64,000 nucleotides of DNA. It comes from CAWGXZ01 sp963826695. GTDB lineage: Bacteria; Pseudomonadota; Gammaproteobacteria; Burkholderiales; Burkholderiaceae_C. The stretch spans positions 1,178,001 to 1,242,000 of the forward strand of contig CAWGXZ010000004.1 in the NCBI GenBank assembly GCA_963826695.1, written 5' to 3'. This document shows, one piece after another, positions 19,136 through 28,106 of this stretch (positions are counted from its first letter, which is position 1; the number at the start of each line of letters is the position of its first letter). The notes under the pieces were generated by a model. It was given only the letters and a program-made list of their open reading frames with translations. It ran no database searches and had not been told where the DNA came from. The position numbers and the translations under genes were made by a program.

Positions 19136-20185
19136 ATGCGCAAGATGCCGGCTCGTTTTTCTGCAATCCTCCTTGCGCTGAGTGCCGGAATGTGCATGCC
19201 GCCGATGGCGGACGCCGCGGTGGTCAGAAAGAAGGCGGCACTGGTCCAGGTGACCAAGAGGGCGCCTGCGGTACGCCCCGCCCCGGTCGCCCGGGTTCGC
19301 GCTGCGGCAGCACGCGTGGTGCAACGCGCAGTCCAGCGCGTGGTCGCGCGTGCGGAACCCGCACGGGTTTCCTTCGGCCAGGTCTTCGGGCTGCATCAGA
19401 CGAGCGATGCCCTCGATCTTCAATCGAGCGTTGCGCTGGTGGTCGATCAGGACACGCAGGAAGTTCTTCTGAGCAAGAATTCCCAGGCGGTCCTGCCAAT
19501 TGCCTCGTTGACCAAGTTGATGACCGCGGTCGTCGTGACCGAGGCGAAGCAGCCACTGGACGAGATCCTGACCGTCACCGAGGAAGACATCGACACGGAG
19601 AAGGGCAGCCGGTCGCGGCTGCGCGTCGGCTCCCAGCTGTCGCGTGGCGAAATGATGCATATCGCGCTCATGTCGAGCGAGAACCGTGCAGCGAATGCGC
19701 TCGGGCGCCACTATCCCGGTGGTCTTGCTGCTTTCGTCAGCGCAATGAACCGCAAGGCGCAGGCGCTCGGCATGCATGACTCGCAGTTCGTCGAGCCGAC
19801 CGGCCTGTCGAGCCGAAACCAGTCGAGCGCCCGCGACCTGGCGACGCTCGTCATGGCCGCGCACAAGCACCAGATCATCCGTGAGCTTTCCACGTCGCCC
19901 GAGCACCAGGTCGACACGGGCATCCAGCACCTGCAATACCGAAACACCAACGGGCTGGTTCGCAGCCCCTCCTGGGAGATCGGCCTGCAGAAGACGGGCT
20001 ATATCTCCGAGGCTGGCCGTTGCCTCGTGATGCAGGCCAAGCTGGCCGGCCGCAAGCTGGTGATGGTGTTTCTCGATTCCAGCGGCAAATACTCGCGCCT
20101 TGGCGACGCCGAACGCGTGCGCAAGTGGATCAGCGGACTGCCCACTGCCTCACACGCCGCCGGGGTGTCCAAGCTGGCTTCCTGA
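19136..20185 (+). CDS. pbpG: D-alanyl-D-alanine endopeptidase (PBP7-like, S11 family)
   Basis: The 349-residue periplasmic serine peptidase cleaves peptidoglycan cross-links. It starts with a signal peptide (FSAILLALSAGMCMPPMADA) followed by a basic Ala/Val/Arg-rich stretch of about 50 residues. The S11 motifs are complete: SLTK (Ser124, Lys127), SEN (181-183) and KTG (286-288). Short length without the C-terminal PBP5 domain points to PBP7 rather than DacA. AGGGGG precedes the start. It is a single gene between leuA and the convergent glgP. Confidence 0.92.
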   Translation: MRKMPARFSAILLALSAGMCMPPMADAAVVRKKAALVQVTKRAPAVRPAPVARVRAAAARVVQRAVQRVVARAEPARVSFGQVFGLHQTSDALDLQSSVALVVDQDTQEVLLSKNSQAVLPIASLTKLMTAVVVTEAKQPLDEILTVTEEDIDTEKGSRSRLRVGSQLSRGEMMHIALMSSENRAANALGRHYPGGLAAFVSAMNRKAQALGMHDSQFVEPTGLSSRNQSSARDLATLVMAAHKHQIIRELSTSPEHQVDTGIQHLQYRNTNGLVRSPSWEIGLQKTGYISEAGRCLVMQAKLAGRKLVMVFLDSSGKYSRLGDAERVRKWISGLPTASHAAGVSKLAS

Positions 20186-20252
20186 GCGCTGCGGTTGCTG
20201 CGGACGCGGGAGCTTCGACGGTTCACAAGTCCGGGGATCGCTGGGCCACGGT

Positions 20253-22698
20253 CTATGCGTGCAGCGGACTGGCGCTGACTCCCCATATCGCGCTGGCGTA
20301 TTCCGCGACCGCCCGGTCCGACGAGAAGCGCCCCATGGCGCTGACATTGGCAATCGCCCGACGCGCCCATTCCTCGGGCTGGTGGAAGGCGCGGTCGACG
20401 TCCGCCTGCGCCTGCAGGTAGGCGCTGTAGTCGGCCAGCAGCAGGTAGCGGTCGCCGCCCCACAGCAGGCTGTCGACAAGGGCGCGGTAGCGTCCCGGCT
20501 CGGCCGGCGAGAACACGCCCGATGCGATCGCATCCAGTGCGGCCTTGAGGCGGGAATCGGCCTGGTAGATGGCGAGCGGCTGGTAACCGTGGCGCCGGGT
20601 AGCGGCGACTTCGTCGGTTCGCAGGCCGAAGATGAAGATGTTGGCATCGCCGACGGCTTCGCGGATCTCGATGTTGGCGCCGTCGTCCGTGCCGATGGTC
20701 AGCGCGCCATTCAGCGCCAGCTTCATGTTGCCGGTTCCGGAAGCCTCGGTGCCCGCGGTGGAGATCTGTTCCGAGAGGTCGGCGCCGGGCATCACCGTCT
20801 CCGCAAGGGAGACGCCGTAGTTGGGCAGGAAGGCGACCTTCAACAGCCCGCCAACGCGCGGGTCGTGGTTGATCACCGTGGCCACGTCGTTGATCAGCCG
20901 GATGATGGCCTTGGCGTGCTGGTAGCTCGACGCCGCCTTGCCGGCAAAGATGACGCAGCGCGGCACCCAAGGGCGGCCCTCCCGGCCTTCGGGATGCGCA
21001 AGGATGGCCTGGTAGCGCGTCACCACGTGCAGCAGGTTGAGCAGCTGCCGCTTGTACTCGTGAATGCGCTTGACCTGCACATCGAACAGGCTTCGTGCAT
21101 CGACCTCGATGCCGATGCTGCGCTGGATCGCAGCGGCCAGGCGCAGCTTGTTGCCGTGCTTGACCTGCATGAAGCGGCGACGGAACTGTGCGTCGTCCGC
21201 CAGCGGCGCCAACTCGTGCAACCGCTGCAAGTCGCGCCGCCATCCGTTGCCGATCGAGTCGTCGATCAGCGCCGCGAGGTCCGGGTTGGCGCCGGCCAGC
21301 CAGCGCCGCGGCGTCACCCCGTTGGTGACGTTGGTGAAGCGATCCGGCCAGAGGCTGGCGAAGTCGGCGAAGATGGTCTGCACCAGCAGGTCCGAATGGA
21401 GCGCCGAAACGCCGTTGACCCGGTGGCTGCCGACGATCGACAGATGCGCCATGCGGACGCGGCGCTCGCCGCTCTCATCGATCAGCGAGAGCCGCGCCAG
21501 GAAGGCGTCGTCGCCAGGCCGATGGCGGGCGGCTTCGCTCAGAAGCGCCTGGTTGATGCGGAAGATGATTTCCAGGTGCCGCGGCAGCACATGCTGGACC
21601 AGCGAAACCGGCCAGGTTTCGAGCGCCTCGGGCATCAGCGTGTGGTTGGTGTACGAGAAGATGCGCCGGCACTGCGCCCAGGCAGCGTCCCAGTCGAATG
21701 CATGCTCGTCGCAGAGCAGCCGCATCAACTCGGCCACGCCGATCGCGGGATGGGTGTCGTTGAGGTGGATCGCCACCTGGTCGGCCAGGTTGTTCAGCGA
21801 GCCGTGCTCGGCCAGATGCCGGGCCACGATGTCGGCCAGCGATGCCGCGACGAAGAAGTACTCCTGGCGCAGCCGCAACTCGCGTCCGGCCGGCGTGCTG
21901 TCGTTCGGATAGAGCACCCAGGAGATGTTCTCGTACTCGTTCTTGATCTCGGCGGCGCGCGCATAGTCGCCGGCGTTGAAGGTGTGCAGGTCGATGTGCA
22001 CCGGCGCCACGGCGCGCCACAGGCGCAGCGTGCTCACCTCGTCGGTTGCCGTGGCCCGGCACCACCATGTCGTAGGCCTTCGCCGCGACCTCGCCGGCGT
22101 GGCGCCAGACCGGGTGCTCGCCATGGCGTTCAACCCACCCGCCGAAGCGAACCGGCACGCTGAGGTCGGCGCGGGGGAATTCCCAGGGCGTCCCGTCCGC
22201 CAGCCACGGATCGGGGTACTCGACCTGCACGCCCTGCTGAATCTGCTGGGCGAACATGCCGTATTCGTAGCGGATGCCATAGCCGAATGACGGCAGGCCG
22301 AGCGTGGCCATCGAATCGAGGAAACACGCGGCGAGCCGGCCGAGCCCTCCGTTGCCGAGGGCTGCGTCGGGTTCGAGGTCGGCGAGATCCTCCAGTGCGC
22401 AGGCATGGGCGCGCACGGCTTGCACCGCTTCGCCCCGAAGCCCGAGCGCATCGAGCGCGTTCGAGAGCGTGCGCCCGATCAGGAACTCCATCGAGAGGTA
22501 GTAGACCCGCCGTGCACGCGCGTCGCGCTGTCGGGTCTGGCTTTGGACCCAACGCCGCGACAGCTGCGCGCGCAAGGCATGGGAGAGCGCCAGCATCAGG
22601 TCGGTGGTCGAAGCCGAAGGCGGGTCGACCGCCACCGTCTGCAGCAGCTGCTCGTCGAGGTCGAGGTCGAGTGCGAGGGAGGGCGTCGGCTGTAACAA
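20253..22698 (-). pseudogene. glgP: Glycogen phosphorylase, interrupted by a frameshift
   Basis: Glycogen phosphorylase releases glucose-1-phosphate from glycogen. The 5' part, from a possible TTG at 22698, contains VYYLSMEFLIGRTLSNAL and runs to YDMVVPGHG. The remainder (TDEVSTLRLW onward, including the PLP region EASGTGNMKLALNGALTIGT) is in another frame. The switch is at about 22044-22050, where GGCAACCGAC would read GGCACCGAC (GHGTDEV) if one A were removed. Both halves are otherwise intact with full-length coverage (about 815 residues in total), so this is a recent inactivation or a sequence error. The only good ribosome-binding site (AAAGGA, 22720-22725) precedes a GTG at 22714 that is out of frame with the conserved N-terminus. 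It is divergent from glgC. Confidence 0.88.
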
Positions 22699-22922
22699 AA
22701 TCGCTGGCAGTCACGGCTGTCCTTTCAGTTCGCGCGAGCGTAGCCCATGCACCCGCGGCTGTGCCGCCCGGTGCCATCATCGGCGCTGGCACCGGCTCGG
22801 CGGCAAGGTGGCTTTCGCGTCGAAGGTCGGCGGCCGGCTTCAGCTCTACGGCAGATTCGGGCAACTGGAATGACACCCGTCGGCGCGCGAGCGCGTTTCG
22901 AAACCCATCACAGGAGATTGGC
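22699..22922. other. Intergenic region between glgP and glgC
   Basis: These 224 bp separate the two divergent glycogen transcripts. They should hold both promoters, but I could not identify convincing -10/-35 boxes. AGGAGA (22911-22916) is the glgC ribosome-binding site. Confidence 0.4.
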
Positions 22923-24191
22923 ATGGCCACCGTTGAACTTGCTCGCAGTTTCGATCTGCCGCGCCGCTCGGTCGCGCTGGTGCTGGCCGGCGGTCGAGGC
23001 AGCCGTTTGAAGCACCTGACCGACCACCGGGCGAAGCCGGCGGTGTATTTCGGCGGCAAGTTCCGCATCATCGACTTCACGCTGTCGAACTGCCTCAATT
23101 CCGGCATCCGCCGCATCGGTGTCATCACCCAGTACAAGTCGCACAGCCTGCTGCGCCACCTGCAGCGCGGCTGGGCGTTCCTGAAGTCGGAAATGAACGA
23201 ATTCGTCGACCTGCTGCCGGCGCAGCAGCGCACCGACGACGAGAGCTGGTACCGCGGCACGGCCGATGCGGTCTACCAGAACCTCGACATCGTCCGGGGC
23301 TACCGTGCCGACTATGTCGTCGTGCTCGCCGGCGACCACATCTACAAGATGAACTACGCCCTGATGCTGGCCGACCATGTCGCCAAGGGCCGGCAGTGCA
23401 CCGTCGGCTGCATCGCAGTGCCGCGCGAGGAAGCGCGGGGTTTCGGCGTCATGGCCGTCGACGACGAGTACCGGATCACCGACTTCGTCGAGAAGCCGGC
23501 CGATCCGCCACCCATGCCCGGCCGGCCCGACCTGGCGCTGGCCAGCATGGGCATCTACATCTTCGATGCCGACTACCTCTACGGCGAGTTGGCGCACGAC
23601 GTGGCCGATCCCGCTTCGAGCCACGATTTCGGCAAGGACATCATTCCGCGCACGGTGCGCAACGGCTGCGCCTCGGCACATCCCTTCGAACTCAGCGCGG
23701 TTCGCACCCAGCCCGAGGAGGAGCCGTACTGGCGCGATGTCGGCACCATCGACGCCTATTGGGACGCCAACATCGACCTCACCGCCACGGCGCCGCTGCT
23801 CAACCTGTACGACACGCGCTGGCCGGTGTGGACTTACCACCCGCAGTTGCCGCCGGCCAAGTTCGTGCACAACCAGGCCGACCGGCGCGGCGTCGCGGTC
23901 GAGTCGCTGGTCTCCGGGGGCTGCATCGTGTCGGGAGAGGTTGCCCGCAGCGTGCTGTTCTCTAGCGTCCGGGTGCACTCCTACTCGTCGGTCAACTGGT
24001 CGGTGCTCCTGCCCAGCGTGCAGATCGGACGCGGGGCACGCGTCACCCGCGTCGTCATCGACCGGGGCTGCGTCATTCCGGACGGCATGGTGATCGGCGA
24101 GGACGCGCAGCTCGACAGCCAGCGTTTCTACCGATCGGAAAATGGCATCACCCTGGTGACCCGGGAGATGCTCGAGCGCCTGGCCGCATGA
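22923..24191 (+). CDS. glgC: Glucose-1-phosphate adenylyltransferase
   Basis: The 422-residue enzyme makes ADP-glucose from ATP and glucose-1-phosphate, the regulated step of glycogen synthesis. The nucleotidyltransferase loop ALVLAGGRGSRLKHLTD is at about residues 18-34, with KPAVYFGGKFRIIDF (allosteric/substrate) after it, VVLAGDHIYKMNY and the C-terminal left-handed beta-helix. AGGAGA lies 6 bases before the ATG, and the N-terminus matches the family; the frame is open far upstream but without homology. It overlaps glgA by 4 nt (ATGA), so glgCA is an operon. Confidence 0.97.
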   Translation: MATVELARSFDLPRRSVALVLAGGRGSRLKHLTDHRAKPAVYFGGKFRIIDFTLSNCLNSGIRRIGVITQYKSHSLLRHLQRGWAFLKSEMNEFVDLLPAQQRTDDESWYRGTADAVYQNLDIVRGYRADYVVVLAGDHIYKMNYALMLADHVAKGRQCTVGCIAVPREEARGFGVMAVDDEYRITDFVEKPADPPPMPGRPDLALASMGIYIFDADYLYGELAHDVADPASSHDFGKDIIPRTVRNGCASAHPFELSAVRTQPEEEPYWRDVGTIDAYWDANIDLTATAPLLNLYDTRWPVWTYHPQLPPAKFVHNQADRRGVAVESLVSGGCIVSGEVARSVLFSSVRVHSYSSVNWSVLLPSVQIGRGARVTRVVIDRGCVIPDGMVIGEDAQLDSQRFYRSENGITLVTREMLERLAA

Positions 24192-25672
24192 AGGTTCTGC
24201 AGGTCGCGTCCGAGGTCTTCCCGATCGTCAAGACCGGTGGGCTGGCCGATGTGCTCGGCGCATTGCCGCAGGCGCTGCATCGACAGGGCCATGACGTGCG
24301 CCTGGTGCTGCCGGGTTTGCCGGCCGTCAGCAGCGCGCTGCTCCATGCGCAGACCGTCTGTCAGCTGGGCCCGGTGTTCGGTGCTGCACGCGTCGTGCTG
24401 CGGCGCGGGCAGCTGCCGCATTCGCCGCTCGTCACTTATGTCGTCGAGTCGCCTTATCTGTATCGGCGCGAAGGCGGCCCCTACCAGATGGCCGACGGAC
24501 AGGAGTGGCCCGACAACGCCCAGCGCTTCGCCTTGCTCGGCTGGGTTGCTGCGCAACTCGCGGCCGGCGAACTTGACAGCCATTGGACGCCCGACGTGCT
24601 TCATGCCCACGACTGGCATGCCGCCATGAGCTGCGCCTATGTCGCGAGCCATCCGGCGCGGACGGCGACGACCGTGTTCACCGTCCACAACCTGGCATTC
24701 CAGGGGCTGTTCCCGCCAGGGGACTTCCATCTGCTCGGCCTGCCGGCGCGGCTGATGCAACCGCAAGGGCTCGAATTCCACGGTCAGCTTTCGTTCATGA
24801 AGGCCGGGCTCAGTTTCGCCGACCGGGTGACGACAGTCAGCCCGACCTATGCGGCAGAAATCGCCACGCCCGAATTCGGTAGCGGGCTCGAGGGCGTGAT
24901 CCGCGGCCGCGGCCGGGACGTTTCGGGAATTCTCAACGGCGTCGACGGGCTGGTCTGGAATCCGGCGACCGATCCGGGCCTGCCGGCGAGATACCGCGCC
25001 GGTGACTTCGCGGGCAAGGCGGCATGCAAGCAGGTGCTGCAGCGGCAGCTGGGGCTGGCGGTTCGAAGCGACGTTCTGACGCTCGGCGTGGTCAGCCGCC
25101 TGACCGCGCAAAAGGGATTCGATTTGCTGCTGGCCTTGCTGCCGTGGCTCGTGCAGCGGCCACTGCAGCTGGCCGTGCTGGGCAGCGGCGAGCCAGCGCT
25201 GGAGGCGGCGTTCACGGCGGCGGCGGCCGCCCATCCGGGGCAGGTCGCCGTTCGGCTGGGCTATGACGAAAATTTTGCGCACGGGATGATTGCCGGCGTC
25301 GATGCCATGCTGGTGCCGTCGCGTTTCGAGCCGTGCGGCCTGACGCAGCTGTACGCCCTGCGTTACGGCACGGTGCCGATCGTTCGCCGCGTCGGCGGTC
25401 TCGCCGACACGGTCGTCGATGCCGACGAACATGCTGTCGCGGCCGGGCTTGCCACCGGCTTCGACTTCCTCGAGGCCACGCCATGGGCCCTGCAGCGCGC
25501 CATCGAGCGCGCGCTCCATGTTTTCAGCCTGCCCGAGGCCTGGCGTGCGCTGATGGAACGCGGCATGGCGCAGGACTTCTCGTGGGAGGGTTCCGCACGC
25601 GCCTATGGGACCCTCTACCAGACCACGCACGAATTGCGACGCAGCCGCCCGCCCGGGCGGCCCGGAATCTAG
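24188..25672 (+). CDS. glgA: Glycogen synthase (ADP-glucose type, GT5)
   Basis: The 494-residue GT-B enzyme extends alpha-1,4-glucan from ADP-glucose. The ADP-glucose-binding motif KTGGLADV is at residues 17-24, and HAHDWHAA, TVHNLAFQG and the C-terminal FEPCGLTQLYALRYGT motif are present. Its ATG overlaps the glgC stop codon. The stop codon TAG (25670-25672) coincides exactly with the left boundary of the 272-bp inverted-repeat element. The C-terminal end (RRSRPPGRPGI) may be native or altered by the insertion; the catalytic part is complete. Confidence 0.96.
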   Translation: MKVLQVASEVFPIVKTGGLADVLGALPQALHRQGHDVRLVLPGLPAVSSALLHAQTVCQLGPVFGAARVVLRRGQLPHSPLVTYVVESPYLYRREGGPYQMADGQEWPDNAQRFALLGWVAAQLAAGELDSHWTPDVLHAHDWHAAMSCAYVASHPARTATTVFTVHNLAFQGLFPPGDFHLLGLPARLMQPQGLEFHGQLSFMKAGLSFADRVTTVSPTYAAEIATPEFGSGLEGVIRGRGRDVSGILNGVDGLVWNPATDPGLPARYRAGDFAGKAACKQVLQRQLGLAVRSDVLTLGVVSRLTAQKGFDLLLALLPWLVQRPLQLAVLGSGEPALEAAFTAAAAAHPGQVAVRLGYDENFAHGMIAGVDAMLVPSRFEPCGLTQLYALRYGTVPIVRRVGGLADTVVDADEHAVAAGLATGFDFLEATPWALQRAIERALHVFSLPEAWRALMERGMAQDFSWEGSARAYGTLYQTTHELRRSRPPGRPGI

Positions 25673-25941
25673 GAGCCTGTCGGGCTTTGGGTCGGGCCCG
25701 CGTTGGGCCGGAAAAGGGGCTCAGCTTAGGCGCAAAGCGCAGCCGGGTTGGACACCCGGCGAGCATTTGCAACGACGGATCAGCCCCTTTTCCGGCCCAA
25801 CCCGAAGGGCCGGGGCGATTCGCAGCACCATCCGTCGTTGCCGGCTCGCAGTGTGGGCCCGCCACACGGCTTCGCCGGCGCCTCGTCCGGCACTGCGACT
25901 CGCCCCGGCGCGAGCCCGACCCAAAGCCCGACAGGCTCCTA
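25670..25941. mobile_element. 272-bp MITE-like element, copy 1
   Basis: The element has 33-bp terminal inverted repeats starting TAGGAGCCTGTCGGGC, with one mismatch. Inside are a 19-bp perfect inverted repeat (TTGGGCCGGAAAAGGGGCT at 25703-25721 with 25782-25800) and a 16-bp one with one mismatch (25810-25825 with 25893-25908). It has no convincing coding frame. A copy of identical length over the overlap, about 98.5% identical, lies at 63741-64000. Flanks suggest either a TA duplication (element GGAGCC...GGCTCC at a TA, as in IS630/Tc1-type elements) or a 5-bp duplication GAATC (25665-25669 and 25942-25946). It is non-autonomous; no transposase is in the window. Confidence 0.85.
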
Positions 25942-25952
25942 GAATCCAGCCC

Positions 25953-27059
25953 ATGTCGGGCAATACCTTCGGTCACAGCTTCTGCGTCACGAATTTCGGT
26001 GAGTCGCACGGTCCGGCGATCGGCTGCGTGATCGACGGCTGCCCACCCGGCATGCCGCTCGACGTCACGGACATCCAGCCCGAGCTCGACCGCCGTCGGC
26101 CTGGTACCTCGCGCCATGTGACACAGCGCAATGAGGCCGACGAGGTGGAGATCCTGTCTGGCGTCTACGAAGGGCATACCAGCGGCACGCCGATCTGCCT
26201 GCTGATCCGCAACACCGATCAGCGCAGCAAGGATTACGGAAACATCGCACGCCAGTTTCGCCCGGGCCATGCCGACTACACCTACTGGCACAAGTACGGG
26301 CTGCGCGATCCGCGCGGTGGCGGTCGCTCTTCGGCGCGGATGACGGCGCCGATGGTCGCCGCGGGTGCCGTTGCCCGCAAGTGGCTGCGGTTGCAGCACG
26401 GCACGCGCTTCAGTGGCCACATGACGCACCTCGGCGAGATCGAGATCCCGTTCGAATCGATGTCGCACGTGGCCGAGAACCCGTTCTTCGCCGCCAATTC
26501 CAGCGACATCCCGCGCCTGGAGCACTACATGGACATGTTGCGTCGGGACGGCGACAGCTGCGGCGCGCGAATCGCGGTCGCGGCGCACGGCGTACCGGTC
26601 GGCCTGGGCGAGCCGCTCTTCGACAAGCTCGATGCCGACATCGCCTACGCGATGATGGGCATCAACGCCGTCAAGGGCGTCGAGATCGGCGCCGGCTTTG
26701 CCAGCGTCTCGCAACGCGGCACGCTGCATGGCGATTCGCTGACACCCGACGGTTTCGCGACCAATCATTCCGGTGGCGTACTCGGCGGCATCTCGACCGG
26801 GCAGGACATCCATGTCGCCCTGGCGATCAAGCCGACCAGTTCGATCCGCAGCCCGCGTCAGTCGATCGACATCGACGGCGATCCGGTGCAGGTCGAAACC
26901 TTCGGTCGCCACGACCCCTGCGTCGGCATCCGCGCGACGCCGATTGCCGAAGCCATGCTCGCGCTGGTGCTGATGGACCACGCGCTGCGCCACCGGGCGC
27001 AGTGTGGCGACGTGCACGCGACACGCGCGCCGATCGCTGCACAGGCGCCTTCGGTCTGA
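25953..27059 (+). CDS. aroC: Chorismate synthase
   Basis: The 368-residue FMN-dependent enzyme converts EPSP to chorismate, the last shikimate step. All family signatures are present: GESHGPAIGCVIDGCPPG near the N-terminus, RGGGRSSARMTA, and GGISTGQDIHVALAIKPTSS. The start is the ATG at 25953, which gives the normal MSGNTFG N-terminus. It sits only 12 bp after the inverted-repeat element and no Shine-Dalgarno is visible, so the element may supply or disturb its transcription. gntK follows after 5 bp. Confidence 0.96.
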   Translation: MSGNTFGHSFCVTNFGESHGPAIGCVIDGCPPGMPLDVTDIQPELDRRRPGTSRHVTQRNEADEVEILSGVYEGHTSGTPICLLIRNTDQRSKDYGNIARQFRPGHADYTYWHKYGLRDPRGGGRSSARMTAPMVAAGAVARKWLRLQHGTRFSGHMTHLGEIEIPFESMSHVAENPFFAANSSDIPRLEHYMDMLRRDGDSCGARIAVAAHGVPVGLGEPLFDKLDADIAYAMMGINAVKGVEIGAGFASVSQRGTLHGDSLTPDGFATNHSGGVLGGISTGQDIHVALAIKPTSSIRSPRQSIDIDGDPVQVETFGRHDPCVGIRATPIAEAMLALVLMDHALRHRAQCGDVHATRAPIAAQAPSV

Positions 27060-27064
27060 GACCG

Positions 27065-27631
27065 ATGTCGATCGAGCACGTGCCCGCAGCCGCGGTTGCC
27101 AGCCCGCCCCAGTTGGTCTTCATGGGGGTGTCGGGCTGCGGCAAGTCGACGCTGGCTGGCGCCGTGGCGCAGCAGCTTGGCTGGCCGCTGATCGAAGGCG
27201 ATGAATTCCACCCGCCCGCCAACCAGGAGAAGATGCGCAGCGGCACCCCGCTCGACGATGCCGATCGCAGCGACTGGCTCGATGAGCTCGCCCGCCAGCT
27301 CGCCGTGCATTGCGCGGCCGGACGTTCGGTCGCGTTGACCTGCTCGGCACTGAAACGCAGCTACCGCGAGCGGCTGCGCAGGGCGTCGCCGGCGCTGGGC
27401 TTCGTCTTTCTCGAAATCGAGCCGAACGAGTCCCTTGCACGCGTGGCGCAGCGGCCGGACCATCTCTTTCCACCCTCGCTGGTGGCAAGCCAGTTCACGA
27501 CCCTCGAGTCACCGGTCGGAGAAGCTCGCGTGCTGCGGGTGAATGCCGGCGATCCGACCGAGCGGCAGACGGCCATGGTGCTCGACTGGCTGGCAACGGC
27601 CGGCGCGCCCGGCAGTGCGACCGGAACATGA
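27065..27631 (+). CDS. gntK: Gluconokinase
   Basis: The 188-residue P-loop kinase phosphorylates gluconate to 6-phosphogluconate. It shows Walker A GVSGCGKST (about residues 20-28), EGDEFHPPANQEKM (gluconate-binding, typical of GntK/IdnK), and LTCSALKRSYRERLR. Only 5 bp separate it from aroC, so it is probably cotranscribed. The start could also be an internal ATG just before the P-loop; the upstream ATG at 27065 gives a usual N-terminal length. Confidence 0.92.
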   Translation: MSIEHVPAAAVASPPQLVFMGVSGCGKSTLAGAVAQQLGWPLIEGDEFHPPANQEKMRSGTPLDDADRSDWLDELARQLAVHCAAGRSVALTCSALKRSYRERLRRASPALGFVFLEIEPNESLARVAQRPDHLFPPSLVASQFTTLESPVGEARVLRVNAGDPTERQTAMVLDWLATAGAPGSATGT

Positions 27632-27667
27632 TTTGCCTCCCTGGCGCATTCACACCAGGAGCCCACC

Positions 27668-27955
27668 ATGAGCAACCAGCCCAGCGCAACCCCTTCGACA
27701 CCCGAGCCTTCCGTTGCGCCGGACGAGACCCTCGAGACCGTCGGCTCGCATCCGCTCGGCGCAGTGGCAGGGGCGCTCGGCGGTGCCGCGACCGGCGCCG
27801 TGGTCGGCATTGCGGCCGGGCCGCTGGGTAGCCTGGTCGGTGCAGTGGCTGGCGCGGCACTCGGCGGCGCGGCCGGCGCAGGTGCCGGCGGCGGCCCGGA
27901 AGTTCCGGGCGCCGATACCGATATCGAACCCGAAACCCGCAGTCCCAAGCCTTGA
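27668..27955 (+). CDS. Small glycine-zipper protein
   Basis: The 95-residue protein has a hydrophilic Ser/Pro N-terminus and a central stretch of Gly/Ala repeats with GxxxG spacing (GAVAGALGGAATGAVVGIAAGPLG..., about residues 30-75), the pattern of glycine-zipper segments that insert in or associate with membranes. The C-terminus is acidic. AGGAG lies 7 bases before the ATG. No signal peptide or lipobox is visible. Function is unknown. Confidence 0.75.
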   Translation: MSNQPSATPSTPEPSVAPDETLETVGSHPLGAVAGALGGAATGAVVGIAAGPLGSLVGAVAGAALGGAAGAGAGGGPEVPGADTDIEPETRSPKP

Positions 27956-28106
27956 ACCGCCGGTCGCCCCATACCGACCCATGGGGCGTGCGCGTCCGTT
28001 GACATCGCCCGGGCTGCGAGCGGCATTCCTTGCGAACGCCGCGCTCCCGACCGGGCACGGGTCGTAGGCCGCGCCGACGACCCCAGCTGCCTCTGGTCGA
28101 TCCCTT

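Noticed and set aside
20100..22163. 687-codon plus-strand frame across glgP
   Set aside because: The translation is Arg/Ala/Val/Gln-rich antisense product with no domain; the minus strand encodes recognisable glycogen phosphorylase.
25605..25952. In-frame extension of aroC upstream through the 272-bp repeat
   Set aside because: Chorismate synthase starts at MSGNTFG; the upstream part is repeat DNA and the end of glgA, not protein-like.
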